Part shown: one piece after another, positions 1 to 7,134 of the stretch
Position numbering within the stretch: the first letter of the stretch is position 1
How the letters are laid out: each line of letters begins with the position of its first letter
Source of the DNA: a virus
Direction: 5' to 3' (one strand)
DNA: 40,581 bases
IMG/VR virus record: IMGVR_UViG_3300029268_002498
Location: 1-40,581 of that record
The notes under the pieces: model-generated
Told to the model about the DNA's origin: nothing
What the model saw: only the letters and a program-made list of their open reading frames with translations
Databases searched by the model: none
Translations under genes and position numbers: made by a program

Positions 1-741
1 ATGCCTAAATATGAGCGTTGTTTGATAATCCCCGATCTACACGCCCCATATCATCACGAATCCGCTTTATCTGCCTGCCTGTCGTTCTCAAATTGGTTCA
101 AACCTGACAAGATATTTATACTTGGAGATTTAATAGACTTCTATGCTATATCTCACTTTTTAAAAGACCCAGAGAGAGCTTTAAAACTTCAAGAGGAAAT
201 TGACGAAGCAGTTAACATTTTAGAACAGATAAGAAAGTTTAACCCTAAATCAGAGATTGTTTTAATTAGAGGAAATCATTGTCATAGGCTACAAAAATAT
301 TTATGGAGTCAGGCTAAAGAATTGAATGGATTAAGAGATTTAACGGTTGAAAGTCTTTTACATCTAAGACATCTAAATATCAAATATGAAAAGACCGGAC
401 GGTTAGTCCATAGAGGAGTAATATTTAAACACGGAAATGTAGTTAGAGCTTTTGCCGGATATTCTGCTAAAGGAGAATTTGAGAAGTCAGGAATGTCAGG
501 AGTTTCAGGACACACTCACCGAGCCGCGGTTTATTATCATAATAATTCTTCCGGCAATTATGTATGGATGGAAACAGGTTGCTTATGCCAGTTAGACGCT
601 GAATATTTAGAGGGAGCTACCCCCAACTGGCAATTAGGGTTTGGAGTAGCTTATTTCAATCTAAAATCTCCCAGATATATGTTAGAGTTTATTCCATTTG
701 TCGGAGGGAAAGCATTTTATCAAGGACACGAATTTATATGA
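1..741 (+). CDS. Calcineurin-like metallophosphoesterase
   Basis: A cytoplasmic metal-dependent phosphoesterase. The family motifs are in order: PDLHAP (residues 11-16), GDLIDF (42-47), GNHCHR (91-96), KHGN (143-146) and GHTHR (170-174), which together bind two metal ions. The 246-residue length is normal for a compact phage enzyme. The ATG is the first base of the window, so a longer upstream start cannot be excluded. Its TGA stop overlaps the ATG of the next gene (ATGA), implying translational coupling. Phage relatives are suspected to act in nucleic-acid or nucleotide processing; the substrate cannot be read here. Confidence 0.85.
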   Translation: MPKYERCLIIPDLHAPYHHESALSACLSFSNWFKPDKIFILGDLIDFYAISHFLKDPERALKLQEEIDEAVNILEQIRKFNPKSEIVLIRGNHCHRLQKYLWSQAKELNGLRDLTVESLLHLRHLNIKYEKTGRLVHRGVIFKHGNVVRAFAGYSAKGEFEKSGMSGVSGHTHRAAVYYHNNSSGNYVWMETGCLCQLDAEYLEGATPNWQLGFGVAYFNLKSPRYMLEFIPFVGGKAFYQGHEFI

Positions 742-917
742 AATCAAATAATCAAGATAAACTAAATGATTTTACAGTTTATTGCCACGAACACCCAAAA
801 GAAAGATTTTGGCAGGCTTTAAGAAATTGGAGCGGCTACGGATTCATTTATGGCTGTAATACTATGATAAAAAAGTTTTCTGACTTAATTGGTCTTGAAG
901 ATACTTTTTATAAATAA
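738..917 (+). CDS. Small hypothetical phage protein (59 aa)
   Basis: A 59-residue protein, not recognised. It overlaps the stop of the phosphoesterase gene by 4 bases (ATGA) and ends 1 base before the next ATG, so it lies inside a tightly packed operon. The middle is rich in aromatic residues (FWQALRNWSGYGFIYG, about residues 24-39), which suggests a folded protein rather than a chance frame. There is no Shine-Dalgarno sequence, as in most genes here. The spacing supports it being real; the function is unknown. Confidence 0.6.
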   Translation: MKSNNQDKLNDFTVYCHEHPKERFWQALRNWSGYGFIYGCNTMIKKFSDLIGLEDTFYK

Positions 918-918
918 T

Positions 919-1725
919 ATGAAACACAGAATATTACACGAAATACAATCTGTTCAGTTTGCTAATCCTATTAACTTGTTTTCTTATTTGGCTGATACCA
1001 GTAAAGGTTCTGTTAGACAGGTTAATATAAAAATAGAGGAATACTTAAAATCAGGCTATATAAATCCAATTCCTTTTGACGGAAAACCAATTAACGAGAA
1101 CTATAAAAGTTGGGGTCAATTTTATTATCTGACAAAAACCGGTTCTCAAGTAATTGACCGAGTTAACGAATACCGACAAAAAGTTTCTAAGTCCTCTAAT
1201 AGTTTAGAACACGAATCAATGAAAATTGATGTTGCTTTGTCTTTTATCAGGAATTACCCTGAATATGAATTTAGCTTTAATTACAAAGCTGATTTTAAAG
1301 GGATAAGACCGGATATTTTAGTTAATGCTAAAAATATCTATAACAATAAGCATTATACTTTTTTTGTTGAAATAGAACGCAGTAAAAAGGAGATGACTTA
1401 TATATATAAAGAAAAGATTTTGAATTATAACAAGTTTATCAATAATGGATTGTTTGAAAATAAAGGTTTTTTTAAGCCTAAAGTTTTGTTTGTTTGCGCT
1501 TATAATCAATACCCCTTTTACCTTAGACCACAACAGTACAATGATAAAATATACCAATCTTATTTTATTGATGTTTACAGGTTGTTTGATACTTTCTTAA
1601 AATTACTTAAGAATAATAACACATCTGATAAATATTACCGATTTATACCCTTCCCTGAATTTACCAAAATAGCCGAGCCTATTTGGAGAATGCCGAGCGG
1701 GACTAAAGTCCGCATTATCGAATAA
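919..1725 (+). CDS. Replication-relaxation-like protein (winged helix plus PD-(D/E)XK-like nuclease)
   Basis: 268 residues. The frame is open from an earlier ATG at 889, but the start at 919 (aataatATG) begins right after the previous stop and fits local practice. The N-terminal 80 residues look like a winged helix (VRQVNIKIEEYLKSGYI). Then come LEHE (96-99), RPDILV (130-135) and FFVEIERSKK (148-157), with a later K and Y: the pattern of Replic_Relax-family proteins, which are initiator or relaxase-like proteins of Gram-positive plasmids with a nuclease-like fold. The gene at 7346 has the same architecture, so this phage carries two paralogues. A DNA-nicking or initiator role is inferred. Confidence 0.55.
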   Translation: MKHRILHEIQSVQFANPINLFSYLADTSKGSVRQVNIKIEEYLKSGYINPIPFDGKPINENYKSWGQFYYLTKTGSQVIDRVNEYRQKVSKSSNSLEHESMKIDVALSFIRNYPEYEFSFNYKADFKGIRPDILVNAKNIYNNKHYTFFVEIERSKKEMTYIYKEKILNYNKFINNGLFENKGFFKPKVLFVCAYNQYPFYLRPQQYNDKIYQSYFIDVYRLFDTFLKLLKNNNTSDKYYRFIPFPEFTKIAEPIWRMPSGTKVRIIE

Positions 1726-1757
1726 GTAACTAATCGTACCTTAATAATTTAGTGGTA

Positions 1758-1869
1758 TTTATTAGAGGGAATAGACAAGGTGTAAGACCAATTAGGTTAA
1801 GTGATATATCACCACCGAACGGCAGCTTGTCTTTCCTTTAAGATTTATCACTAACATAATAAAGGAGGT
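1758..1869 (+). promoter_or_regulatory. Structured leader upstream of the ArdC-like gene
   Basis: The 148 bases between the two genes hold a long imperfect inverted repeat: AGACAAG (1773-1779) pairs with CTTGTCT (1826-1832), and the flanks extend it with wobble pairs. Inside it lies the perfect 12-base palindrome GTGATATATCAC (1801-1812). A full Shine-Dalgarno (aaaggagg, about 1860-1867) follows. A weak extended -10 (TGGTATTTA, from about 1753) could drive it. It could be a cis-regulatory RNA or an operator; the palindrome alone would suit a dimeric repressor. Confidence 0.45.
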
Positions 1870-1873
1870 TCCC

Positions 1874-2668
1874 TTGAACGCAAAAGTCAAAACAGTATTA
1901 GACTCTATTCTTGAACAATTTAAGAACGGAGATAATATCCCGCAAATGGTCGCCCTTGCGACTTTTCCCACCGCCAATTTCCCAATGTATAAGTGGTCAT
2001 TACTAAACCAATTAGTATGCTACTTTTCGGGGATGACAGACTTCCGAGGCTATAAGCAATGGCTTGAAGCTAAGAGGTTTGTTAAAAAAGGCGAGACCGC
2101 AACGCACATCTTAGTCCCTTGGATGAAAAAAGATGAAAATCCGGAGGGTGTAGAAAAAACACATCTTGCGGGCTTTATAACCGCTTGTGTTTTCGCAGTA
2201 GAACAGACATCTGGTGAAGACCTTGAATATCAAAAACTTGTTTTACCGGATTTCCCATTACTTGATCGGGCTAAAGAACTTGGCATAAGTGTAACAGCTA
2301 TCCCAGGGAGTTATGACCATTACGGTTATTATTCTCAAAATAAAGGGGTCATAGCTTTAGCAAGCCCAGAGGAGTGCGTGTTTTGGCACGAAATATCTCA
2401 TTTAGCTCAACACAAAATATTGGGAGAGCTAAAGAAAGGTCAAGACCCGCTACAAGAAATATCCGCCGAGTTATCCGCTTTATCTATCGGATATATTTTA
2501 GGGAGGGACGGGAGCAAACATCTTGGCAATTCCTATAAGTATATCGAACATTACGCAAAGGAGCTTGATATAAGTCCCTATAAGGCTTGTATGAGTGTCA
2601 TATCAGAGGTTGAGAAGATATTACATTTTCTTTTATATCCGGAGGTAGTATGTATTCCCCAAGAATAG
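1874..2668 (+). CDS. ArdC-like antirestriction protein with zincin-type metallopeptidase domain
   Basis: 264 residues starting at TTG, chosen because a strong Shine-Dalgarno (aaaggagg) lies 6-7 bases upstream. Residues about 1-110 resemble the ArdC N-terminal ssDNA-binding domain, including the typical stretch around NQLVCYFSGMTDFRGYKQW. The C-terminal half is a metallopeptidase domain with HEISH (172-176) and a downstream glutamate in QEISAEL (194-200). ArdC proteins shield incoming single-stranded DNA from host restriction during plasmid transfer, so this gene may protect phage DNA at entry. The good ribosome site and TTG start differ from most neighbours and suggest separate acquisition or separate control. 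Confidence 0.75.
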   Translation: MNAKVKTVLDSILEQFKNGDNIPQMVALATFPTANFPMYKWSLLNQLVCYFSGMTDFRGYKQWLEAKRFVKKGETATHILVPWMKKDENPEGVEKTHLAGFITACVFAVEQTSGEDLEYQKLVLPDFPLLDRAKELGISVTAIPGSYDHYGYYSQNKGVIALASPEECVFWHEISHLAQHKILGELKKGQDPLQEISAELSALSIGYILGRDGSKHLGNSYKYIEHYAKELDISPYKACMSVISEVEKILHFLLYPEVVCIPQE

Positions 2669-2874
2669 ATGAAAAACATATCCCTGTATTATATAGGCGA
2701 GCTAAAAGAGAGAAAAAGCCAATGACTTCCGTTGTAAACGAAATCTTATCGGACTATCTCTATTTAACAGTTCATTGCCAATCTTGTAATGCTGAAATTG
2801 AAATAGAAGATGGAGCAGAAACCGCTTATTGCGAGTTTTGCGAATGTGAAGTCTTTATAAAAGAAGCAGTTTAA
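2650..2874 (+). CDS. RHH-like DNA-binding protein with C-terminal zinc ribbon
   Basis: 74 residues. It overlaps the end of the ArdC-like gene and has a clear ribosome site (ggaggt) 4 bases before ATG. Residues 1-37 resemble a ribbon-helix-helix fold (RAKREKKPMTSVVNEILSDYL). Residues 43-66 carry two CxxC pairs (CQSC, CEFC) of a zinc ribbon. It probably regulates its own operon. A rho-independent terminator follows directly, so ArdC and this protein form one two-gene unit. Confidence 0.6.
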   Translation: MYSPRIDEKHIPVLYRRAKREKKPMTSVVNEILSDYLYLTVHCQSCNAEIEIEDGAETAYCEFCECEVFIKEAV

Positions 2875-2880
2875 CAGCTT

Positions 2881-2918
2881 AAACCGATATTAAATAATAT
2901 TTTTTATCGGTTTTTTTT
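2881..2918 (+). terminator. Rho-independent terminator after the ArdC-like operon
   Basis: AAACCGATA pairs with TATCGGTTT around an AT-rich loop and is followed by an eight-T run (2911-2918). It starts 6 bases after the stop of the RHH/zinc gene. Confidence 0.85.
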
Positions 2919-3004
2919 ATTTCGATTTATTGACTTGTTAATAACTTTATAACTTTATCTAATTTTAGCTAAAATATAGTCTATTGATTAAGCTATTTAC
3001 CCTA

Positions 3005-3033
3005 TTGTAATATGTATATGCGTATGGTATTAT
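3005..3033 (+). promoter_or_regulatory. Sigma-70-type promoter of the early operon
   Basis: TTGTAA (3005-3010), 17 bases, then TATTAT (3028-3033) with the extended -10 element TG at 3025-3026. The predicted start near 3040 gives a leader of about 23 bases before the first ATG at 3063. The surrounding 140 bases are very AT-rich and free of genes. Confidence 0.6.
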
Positions 3034-3062
3034 GAATATATCAACATAATAACATTACTAAT

Positions 3063-3164
3063 ATGACAATCTATTCAAACAACTTTTGGAGAAAGCAAAA
3101 CAGAAATAACCTTAAAATGATTTTATTTATTACCGCCATTTGTCTTGCCTCTTTAATTATTTAA
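3063..3164 (+). CDS. Small membrane peptide (33 aa)
   Basis: A 33-residue peptide with a basic, Asn-rich N-terminus and a C-terminal membrane segment (about residues 19-33, MILFITAICLASLII). First gene after the promoter at 3005-3033, and 4 bases from the next gene. No Shine-Dalgarno. It was identified by position, start context (taatATG) and composition. Function unknown. Confidence 0.45.
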   Translation: MTIYSNNFWRKQNRNNLKMILFITAICLASLII

Positions 3165-3168
3165 CTAT

Positions 3169-3306
3169 ATGAAAACAAAAGAACAATTATTTTACGACTG
3201 GTTATTCGGAGATGAAGAATACAGAAAAGAACACAATCCGTTTACTGAAATGATTTCAAACGGAACACAAAAATGGCCTAAAGTTAATCTACCTAAATTT
3301 AATTAA
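3169..3306 (+). CDS. Small hypothetical protein (45 aa)
   Basis: A soluble, charged 45-residue protein with no recognisable domain. It begins in the tatATG context and ends 1 base before the next ATG (taatATG), a spacing repeated throughout this operon, which supports it being translated. Confidence 0.5.
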   Translation: MKTKEQLFYDWLFGDEEYRKEHNPFTEMISNGTQKWPKVNLPKFN

Positions 3307-3307
3307 T

Positions 3308-3589
3308 ATGGAAAAACTAACTAAAATTATTACTCAACTTTACGAGATATTAGGAACACCAGTCAGCATAACAATTTTAGAGCAATTAAACGAAAAACAA
3401 ATCTGGAAAATATCCGCTATGATAGAAAATATTATTAAGCCCAATGAGAACGCCTTTTATTTCCAGAACGCCGAAGACAGCAAAACCGAGATACTGAGCT
3501 TATTGGACTTTGGAAAAAATAAGATTAAGCCGAGAGAGTATAGCGACAAGACTAATTTTTACTTAAAAACTAAACTTAAAACAATATGA
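3308..3589 (+). CDS. Hypothetical early protein preceding the ERF gene (93 aa)
   Basis: A mostly helical, charged 93-residue protein with no motif I recognise. Its stop overlaps the ATG of the ERF gene by 4 bases (ATGA), so the two are probably translationally coupled. The location suggests an accessory role in recombination or replication, which is inference from context only. Confidence 0.6.
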   Translation: MEKLTKIITQLYEILGTPVSITILEQLNEKQIWKISAMIENIIKPNENAFYFQNAEDSKTEILSLLDFGKNKIKPREYSDKTNFYLKTKLKTI

Positions 3590-4173
3590 ACAAGTTATTA
3601 GAATTTCAAAAAAAAGTAGGAGCTATTTCAAAAGATAGCACAAACCCATTTTTCAAGAGTCGATACTTCGACATTAATAAACTAATTGAAGAAGTAAAGC
3701 CGATATTAAATGAGTTAGGATTAGTTCTTTTACAACCGTTAGATAGTATTAAGGGAAAACCGGCCATTAGAACTATTATTATTGATTGTAGAGATAGAGA
3801 AGTTGATAATAGCGGAAAGACAATAAATCTTAATTCCAGTACTGAGAAGATATTAGATTATATTACTATTCTTCCAGAAAACTCCGACCCTCAAAAAATG
3901 GGGAGCATTATAACCTATTATCGTAGATATGCTATTCAATCCCTTTTATTCTTACAAGCGGAAGATGATGACGGTAATATAGCATCAAACCGAAAACCAT
4001 TAGATAAACTAATGAATAAGCCAGTACCCCAAAAAGCTATTATAGCCAAGCTTATTAAAGAGCAAATGCCACAGACCGAAACAGCCGAAGACTATCGAGA
4101 GAATTGTATGACTTTAACTGGGTATGAATTGTTGCCTGCTAATTACGAGAACATAATTAATTCATTAAGATAA
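3586..4173 (+). CDS. erf: ERF-family single-strand DNA annealing protein
   Basis: 195 residues. The N-terminal two thirds match the ERF superfamily: an opening helix (LLEFQKKVGAISKD), NPFFKSRYFDINKLIEEVKPIL, a beta region, then the conserved segment MGSIITYYRRYAIQSLLFL and the acidic EDDDGN. ERF proteins anneal complementary single strands during phage recombination and genome circularisation. The gene is followed 5 bases later by an SSB-like gene, the usual partner. The C-terminal tail (about 145-195) is a small helical extension. Confidence 0.85.
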   Translation: MNKLLEFQKKVGAISKDSTNPFFKSRYFDINKLIEEVKPILNELGLVLLQPLDSIKGKPAIRTIIIDCRDREVDNSGKTINLNSSTEKILDYITILPENSDPQKMGSIITYYRRYAIQSLLFLQAEDDDGNIASNRKPLDKLMNKPVPQKAIIAKLIKEQMPQTETAEDYRENCMTLTGYELLPANYENIINSLR

Positions 4174-4178
4174 AAACT

Positions 4179-4472
4179 ATGGAAAACAAAAAAGAATTTG
4201 TTGACGGTTTATTCGTCAATCAACCAAGAGAGAACGCACCTAAATTTGTAAAAGGTAGCCTATCATTCGCAGTAGATAAGTTTATCACTTATTTACAGAC
4301 TAAAGCCAACGCCAAAGGTTATGTGAATATCGACCTGTTAGAAAGCCAAGAGGGTAAATTATACGCTAAGTTGAACGACTGGAAACCGTCAGGTGAACAG
4401 TCAAAGACTGAACCTGCCGAGCGGGAAATGGCGGAAGATGAAGAAATAAATGTAAGCAACATCCCGTTCTAG
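4179..4472 (+). CDS. SSB-like protein with acidic C-terminal tail
   Basis: 97 residues. Residues about 20-70 form a compact domain (KFVKGSLSFAVDKFITYL, then a GYVNIDLLES strand). The end is acidic and finishes in INVSNIPF, closely like the DDIPF-type tip by which bacterial SSB proteins recruit partners. It does not look like a standard OB-fold SSB, but the tail and the place right after ERF support a single-strand-binding or ERF-partner role. That role is inference. Confidence 0.5.
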   Translation: MENKKEFVDGLFVNQPRENAPKFVKGSLSFAVDKFITYLQTKANAKGYVNIDLLESQEGKLYAKLNDWKPSGEQSKTEPAEREMAEDEEINVSNIPF

Positions 4473-4484
4473 TTTCCTCTTAGG

Positions 4485-4515
4485 GTTCGGCTTCACGAAA
4501 TCCAAAGCCGAGCCT
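4485..4515 (+). terminator. Intercistronic hairpin, weak terminator
   Basis: GGTTCGGCTT (4485-4494) pairs with AAGCCGAGCC (4506-4515) with one wobble; the loop is 11 bases. Only a short TTATAG tail follows, so it may attenuate transcription or protect mRNA ends. Confidence 0.5.
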
Positions 4516-4534
4516 TATAGAAGAAATTAACTAT

Positions 4535-5131
4535 ATGCTATGTTCAATTCTATTTGCTAGTTGGATATGCTTCCAACCAGCGCCAATAATTTGCCAAAAA
4601 TATGAAAAAGCTATCTTTACCGCCTATACGCTCAGTCAAGACGAAACAGACGGAGACCCCAATATCGGAGCGGGTAACCATAACCTTAAAAGTATGTGTA
4701 GTGAAAAGCGATGTTGTGCGAGTCGTTTATACCCCCTACACACGAAAATTAACATCAAAGGAATCGGAACATGTGAAATACTCGATAGAACAAGTATTAA
4801 ATATGGAAAACGAATAGACATCCTTAATGGAGGTATAGTTAATCAAGACCAATTAAGCAATAAATGGAAAGGCGGTATTTCTTCCGTCAATGATAAAATT
4901 AGAAAGTCTGAAAAATATAATCAGTGGAGGTTATTTGTTTATAAAAAATATAATTGGACTTGCCAGTTATGTAAAATAAAGTGTCAGAGCGGTAATATAG
5001 TCGCTCATCATATTAAAGGGTTTTCTGAATTTCCGAGGTTAAGATTTAAAAAATATAATGGCATAGTTTACTGTAGGTCTTGCCACAGAAAATTACACGC
5101 CGAACTAAATAAATTTTTATGTCAGAAATAA
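4535..5131 (+). CDS. 3D-domain protein fused to an HNH endonuclease
   Basis: 198 residues in three parts. Residues 1-20 are hydrophobic and resemble a signal or membrane segment. Residues about 27-96 match the 3D domain, a small barrel found in cell-wall-active proteins, with its three aspartates visible (TDGDP 38-42, LDR 83-85, RIDI 93-96). Residues about 107-198 are an HNH homing-type nuclease: NKWKGG, CQLC (143-146), AHHIKGF, CRSCH (180-184). The join (LNGGIVNQDQ, 97-106) is identical to part of the portal protein, and the DNA match is 31 bp. An exported 3D enzyme joined to a cytoplasmic nuclease makes little functional sense, so the HNH gene probably invaded and cut off a 3D gene. Confidence 0.7.
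   Translation: MLCSILFASWICFQPAPIICQKYEKAIFTAYTLSQDETDGDPNIGAGNHNLKSMCSEKRCCASRLYPLHTKINIKGIGTCEILDRTSIKYGKRIDILNGGIVNQDQLSNKWKGGISSVNDKIRKSEKYNQWRLFVYKKYNWTCQLCKIKCQSGNIVAHHIKGFSEFPRLRFKKYNGIVYCRSCHRKLHAELNKFLCQK
4823..4853 (+). repeat. 31-bp copy of portal-gene sequence at the 3D/HNH junction
   Basis: Identical to 15988-16018 in the portal gene, in the same orientation and reading frame, encoding LNGGIVNQDQ in both places. Flanking bases differ on each side. It sits exactly between the 3D and HNH parts of the host gene. Confidence 0.9.
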
Positions 5132-5496
5132 ACGAATATAAATTAAGAATACAAGGCTCCCTTAACCTTCCTTTGAAATTAGAGATAGACAAATCCTATG
5201 ATTTTACCTGTACGGGGTTAGATATAATCGGTAGTTCTGATACTTCTAATCAAGACGGATCGGTTAATCGAACTTTTAAGGGAAAAATAAGTGAGATGTC
5301 TGAAATAAACCTCTTGTCTGGTAAAGATGTTATTCGAGCTACCCAAAAAAAGAGTGCCAGTCAACGTCTTAGAGGCCGGGCTTATGTATGGACAGCAGAG
5401 AATGACAGCACAGACCCAGAAATGTTTTACCAAACAATTGTAAATAAGATTATTAACAATTTTGACATTTTAGTAGAGTTTTTAAGGAATAAATAA
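5119..5496 (+). CDS. Hypothetical phage protein (125 aa)
   Basis: A mixed alpha/beta protein of 125 residues with no motif I recognise. It overlaps the 3' end of the HNH gene by 13 bases. The C-terminal part (about 95-125) is a likely helix ending in VEFLRNK. Its place among small early genes suggests an early function. Confidence 0.6.
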   Translation: MSEINEYKLRIQGSLNLPLKLEIDKSYDFTCTGLDIIGSSDTSNQDGSVNRTFKGKISEMSEINLLSGKDVIRATQKKSASQRLRGRAYVWTAENDSTDPEMFYQTIVNKIINNFDILVEFLRNK

Positions 5497-5498
5497 TT

Positions 5499-5687
5499 AT
5501 GACCAAGCAATCAAAAAAGAACAAGAAATATTTAGAAGCTCACGGAATTGAGCATATCCATATTTCCCTCCCTAGAGAAACTAAACGAGCTTTCAAGTCT
5601 AAGATTTCAGACGAGGGAAAGAATATGACAGATTTCTTACTTAAGCCAATATATAAATATGTCGGAAAAAATATCACAAATAAATAG
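5499..5687 (+). CDS. Small RHH-like DNA-binding protein
   Basis: 62 residues. HIHISLPRETKRAFKSKIS followed by DEGKNMTDFLLKPIYKYV fits a ribbon-helix-helix fold: one beta strand, then two helices. Proteins of this size are usually dimeric repressors. Its 3' end overlaps the next gene by 29 bases. The target operator is unknown. Confidence 0.55.
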   Translation: MTKQSKKNKKYLEAHGIEHIHISLPRETKRAFKSKISDEGKNMTDFLLKPIYKYVGKNITNK

Positions 5688-5949
5688 GTTGTATGATTTG
5701 CTCTTAGATGGAAACTCCCACAGTACTAATGAAATTCAAGAAAAGATTTATGGGAGAGAACATTTAGGCTATGCCAATATCCACGGAAGAATTACAGACA
5801 TCAGGAAGAAATACGGAGTTAAGATTATTAACTTTAAAGACGATAAGATTAAAAGTTTATCTTATTATCAGATATTACCGCCAGAGATTGCTTTAGAAGA
5901 TATGCCGGAGTATTCAGCTTATAATGGAGGGCAAGAGAAATTAATTTAA
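5659..5949 (+). CDS. Winged-helix-like small protein
   Basis: 96 residues. The arrangement INRLYDLLLDGNSHSTNEI, then GRITDIRKKYGVKI, then a beta wing resembles the helix-turn-helix and wing of phage winged-helix proteins that read DNA. The acidic end (EIALEDMPEY) lies outside the fold. It starts inside the 3' end of the RHH-like gene. Confidence 0.55.
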   Translation: MSEKISQINRLYDLLLDGNSHSTNEIQEKIYGREHLGYANIHGRITDIRKKYGVKIINFKDDKIKSLSYYQILPPEIALEDMPEYSAYNGGQEKLI

Positions 5950-5960
5950 TTATAAAATAT

Positions 5961-6113
5961 ATGGGAAACATTAATTATCGAGCGTGGTTAGAGGATGAAA
6001 AAAGATATATGTATTGTGATGTTAGTAAGGGAGATAGATTAGAGACATTTAATTTCGTAGTGAAACAATTAGAGAATTTGACAGGTAAAGAAATAAAAAT
6101 AGAGGAATACTAA
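5961..6113 (+). CDS. Small hypothetical protein (50 aa)
   Basis: A charged 50-residue protein starting in the tatATG context, 11 bases after the previous gene. No motif recognised. Confidence 0.45.
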   Translation: MGNINYRAWLEDEKRYMYCDVSKGDRLETFNFVVKQLENLTGKEIKIEEY

Positions 6114-6120
6114 ATAATGT

Positions 6121-6136
6121 AGCTCTCAAGAGAGCT
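6121..6136 (+). other. Short hairpin before the gene at 6146
   Basis: AGCTCTC and GAGAGCT form a perfect 7-bp stem with a 2-base loop, nine bases before the next ATG. It could hide or expose the start site. As DNA it is also a 16-base interrupted palindrome. Confidence 0.35.
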
Positions 6137-6145
6137 TTAAATATT

Positions 6146-6346
6146 ATGAATAATACAATATATAGAATTGAGATAGCTTTAAGAAAAGGAATTGGATTTG
6201 ATATTAGCTTCGACAATTCATTTGTTGGAAATTCTTGGTTTATATCAATTCCTTTATTTGTTTTCGTTTTAAGATTTCCAAGAGTAGATGAAAAAACGCA
6301 ATATCATTGGGAGTGGTTTAATTTTGTTAATTTATTTCGGAATTAA
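6146..6346 (+). CDS. Small hypothetical protein (66 aa)
   Basis: 66 residues, rich in aromatics and beta-branched residues, with a hydrophobic stretch around residues 30-42 (SWFISIPLFVFVLRF) that may be a membrane segment or a buried strand. No family recognised. It lies between two structured intergenic sites. Confidence 0.4.
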   Translation: MNNTIYRIEIALRKGIGFDISFDNSFVGNSWFISIPLFVFVLRFPRVDEKTQYHWEWFNFVNLFRN

Positions 6347-6376
6347 TCCTAATCAGCCCTCTAATTATAGCAACCA

Positions 6377-6462
6377 CCCTGACAAGTCAAGGTAAATTCC
6401 ACCTTGACTTAGTCAGGGAACCCGCTTGCTTTCTTTCAGGCATAGATGAGAATTAACTCATC
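6377..6462 (+). promoter_or_regulatory. Structured leader with a long hairpin before the zinc-ribbon gene
   Basis: Two hairpins. The first (6377-6418) pairs CCCTGACAAGTCAAGGT with ACCTTGACTT-A-GTCAGGG: 17 base pairs with one bulged A and a 7-base loop. The second (6445-6462) is GATGAG/CTCATC with a 6-base loop, 14 bases before ATG. There is no T run after the first, so it is not a simple terminator. A cis-regulatory RNA or an RNase III processing site is likely. Confidence 0.55.
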
Positions 6463-6476
6463 ATAAGATTAGAAAT

Positions 6477-6674
6477 ATGAGAAACGATTTTATTAAGAAA
6501 TGCGAGTGCGGTTCAAAAGAGTTTTACCTAAGAGAAGATTACGCTTATAAAGCACAGGTTGACGAAGACGGAAACCTTGATTGCGGAAAAGCGGACGGAG
6601 GAATCTCGGAGATATGTTGCGCCGAGTGCGGTAAGCAATTTACCGATGAAGATTTTAATGAAATTGTTTTTTAA
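6477..6674 (+). CDS. Zinc-ribbon protein (65 aa)
   Basis: 65 residues with two cysteine pairs, CECG near residues 9-12 and CCAEC near 47-51, around a beta-rich middle. This is the spacing of a single zinc ribbon. Such small phage proteins often touch host RNA polymerase or DNA, but nothing here identifies the target. Confidence 0.5.
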   Translation: MRNDFIKKCECGSKEFYLREDYAYKAQVDEDGNLDCGKADGGISEICCAECGKQFTDEDFNEIVF

Positions 6675-6678
6675 TTAT

Positions 6679-6969
6679 ATGGATAATTTATTAACGCCGA
6701 GAGAAGCGGCGATAGATTTAATAAGGGCTTATGTTGAGAGAGGAGATGGACTTGATAGTCTAGCTAGTAGTTTTTTGGGAGTTGCCGGAGGAGATTATAA
6801 CGCCCAAATTGGAGGATACGTAGGAGAGTTACCCGATCTTGTTAAGGTCAAGTCGGATAAGATTGCGGTGAGTAAGATTAACGGACAGATTATTAGTCCT
6901 CAGATATTTTCCTTAAGGGAATTATTTGATGAGATAAAGTCAGGAGTCAGGCAGACGGCTTTATTTTAA
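6679..6969 (+). CDS. Hypothetical phage protein (96 aa)
   Basis: 96 residues. The start at 6679 (tatATG, 4 bases after the previous stop) is preferred over an open-frame ATG at 6559, which would overlap the zinc-ribbon gene almost entirely. It opens with LLTPREAAIDLIRAYVERGDG, a helical stretch, and ends with a helix before QTALF. No family recognised. Confidence 0.55.
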   Translation: MDNLLTPREAAIDLIRAYVERGDGLDSLASSFLGVAGGDYNAQIGGYVGELPDLVKVKSDKIAVSKINGQIISPQIFSLRELFDEIKSGVRQTALF

Positions 6970-6973
6970 TTAT

Positions 6974-7132
6974 ATGAAGAGATTTTTTGCTCAAAAGGAG
7001 GAACGATGTTCAAATTGTGAGTGTGATTTACCTAAAGGTAGTAATGTTTATATTAGCGAATATGACGATGTTTTATGTGAAGATTGCTTTGATGAAAGCG
7101 AGAGGGATTATAGAGGTGAGATTTATGGATAG
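6974..7132 (+). CDS. Small zinc-finger protein (52 aa)
   Basis: 52 residues with CSNCEC (12-17) and CEDC (35-38), a four-cysteine zinc-binding knuckle pair about 20 residues apart. Starts 4 bases after the previous stop in the tatATG context. Last gene before the structured region at 7135. Confidence 0.5.
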   Translation: MKRFFAQKEERCSNCECDLPKGSNVYISEYDDVLCEDCFDESERDYRGEIYG

Positions 7133-7134
7133 TA

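Noticed and set aside
1318-1557. Leftward frames opposite the gene at 919 and similar antisense frames elsewhere
   Set aside because: Composition mirrors the opposite strand's codons, and none has a start context, domain or neighbours.
4602-4817. 71-aa frame inside the 3D/HNH gene
   Set aside because: It lies wholly within the 3D coding region in another frame, with Lys/Thr-rich low-complexity content and no independent start signal.
6559-6969. Longer 136-aa version of the protein at 6679
   Set aside because: The extra N-terminal part overlaps the zinc-ribbon gene in another frame and is not needed; the start at 6679 has the usual context.
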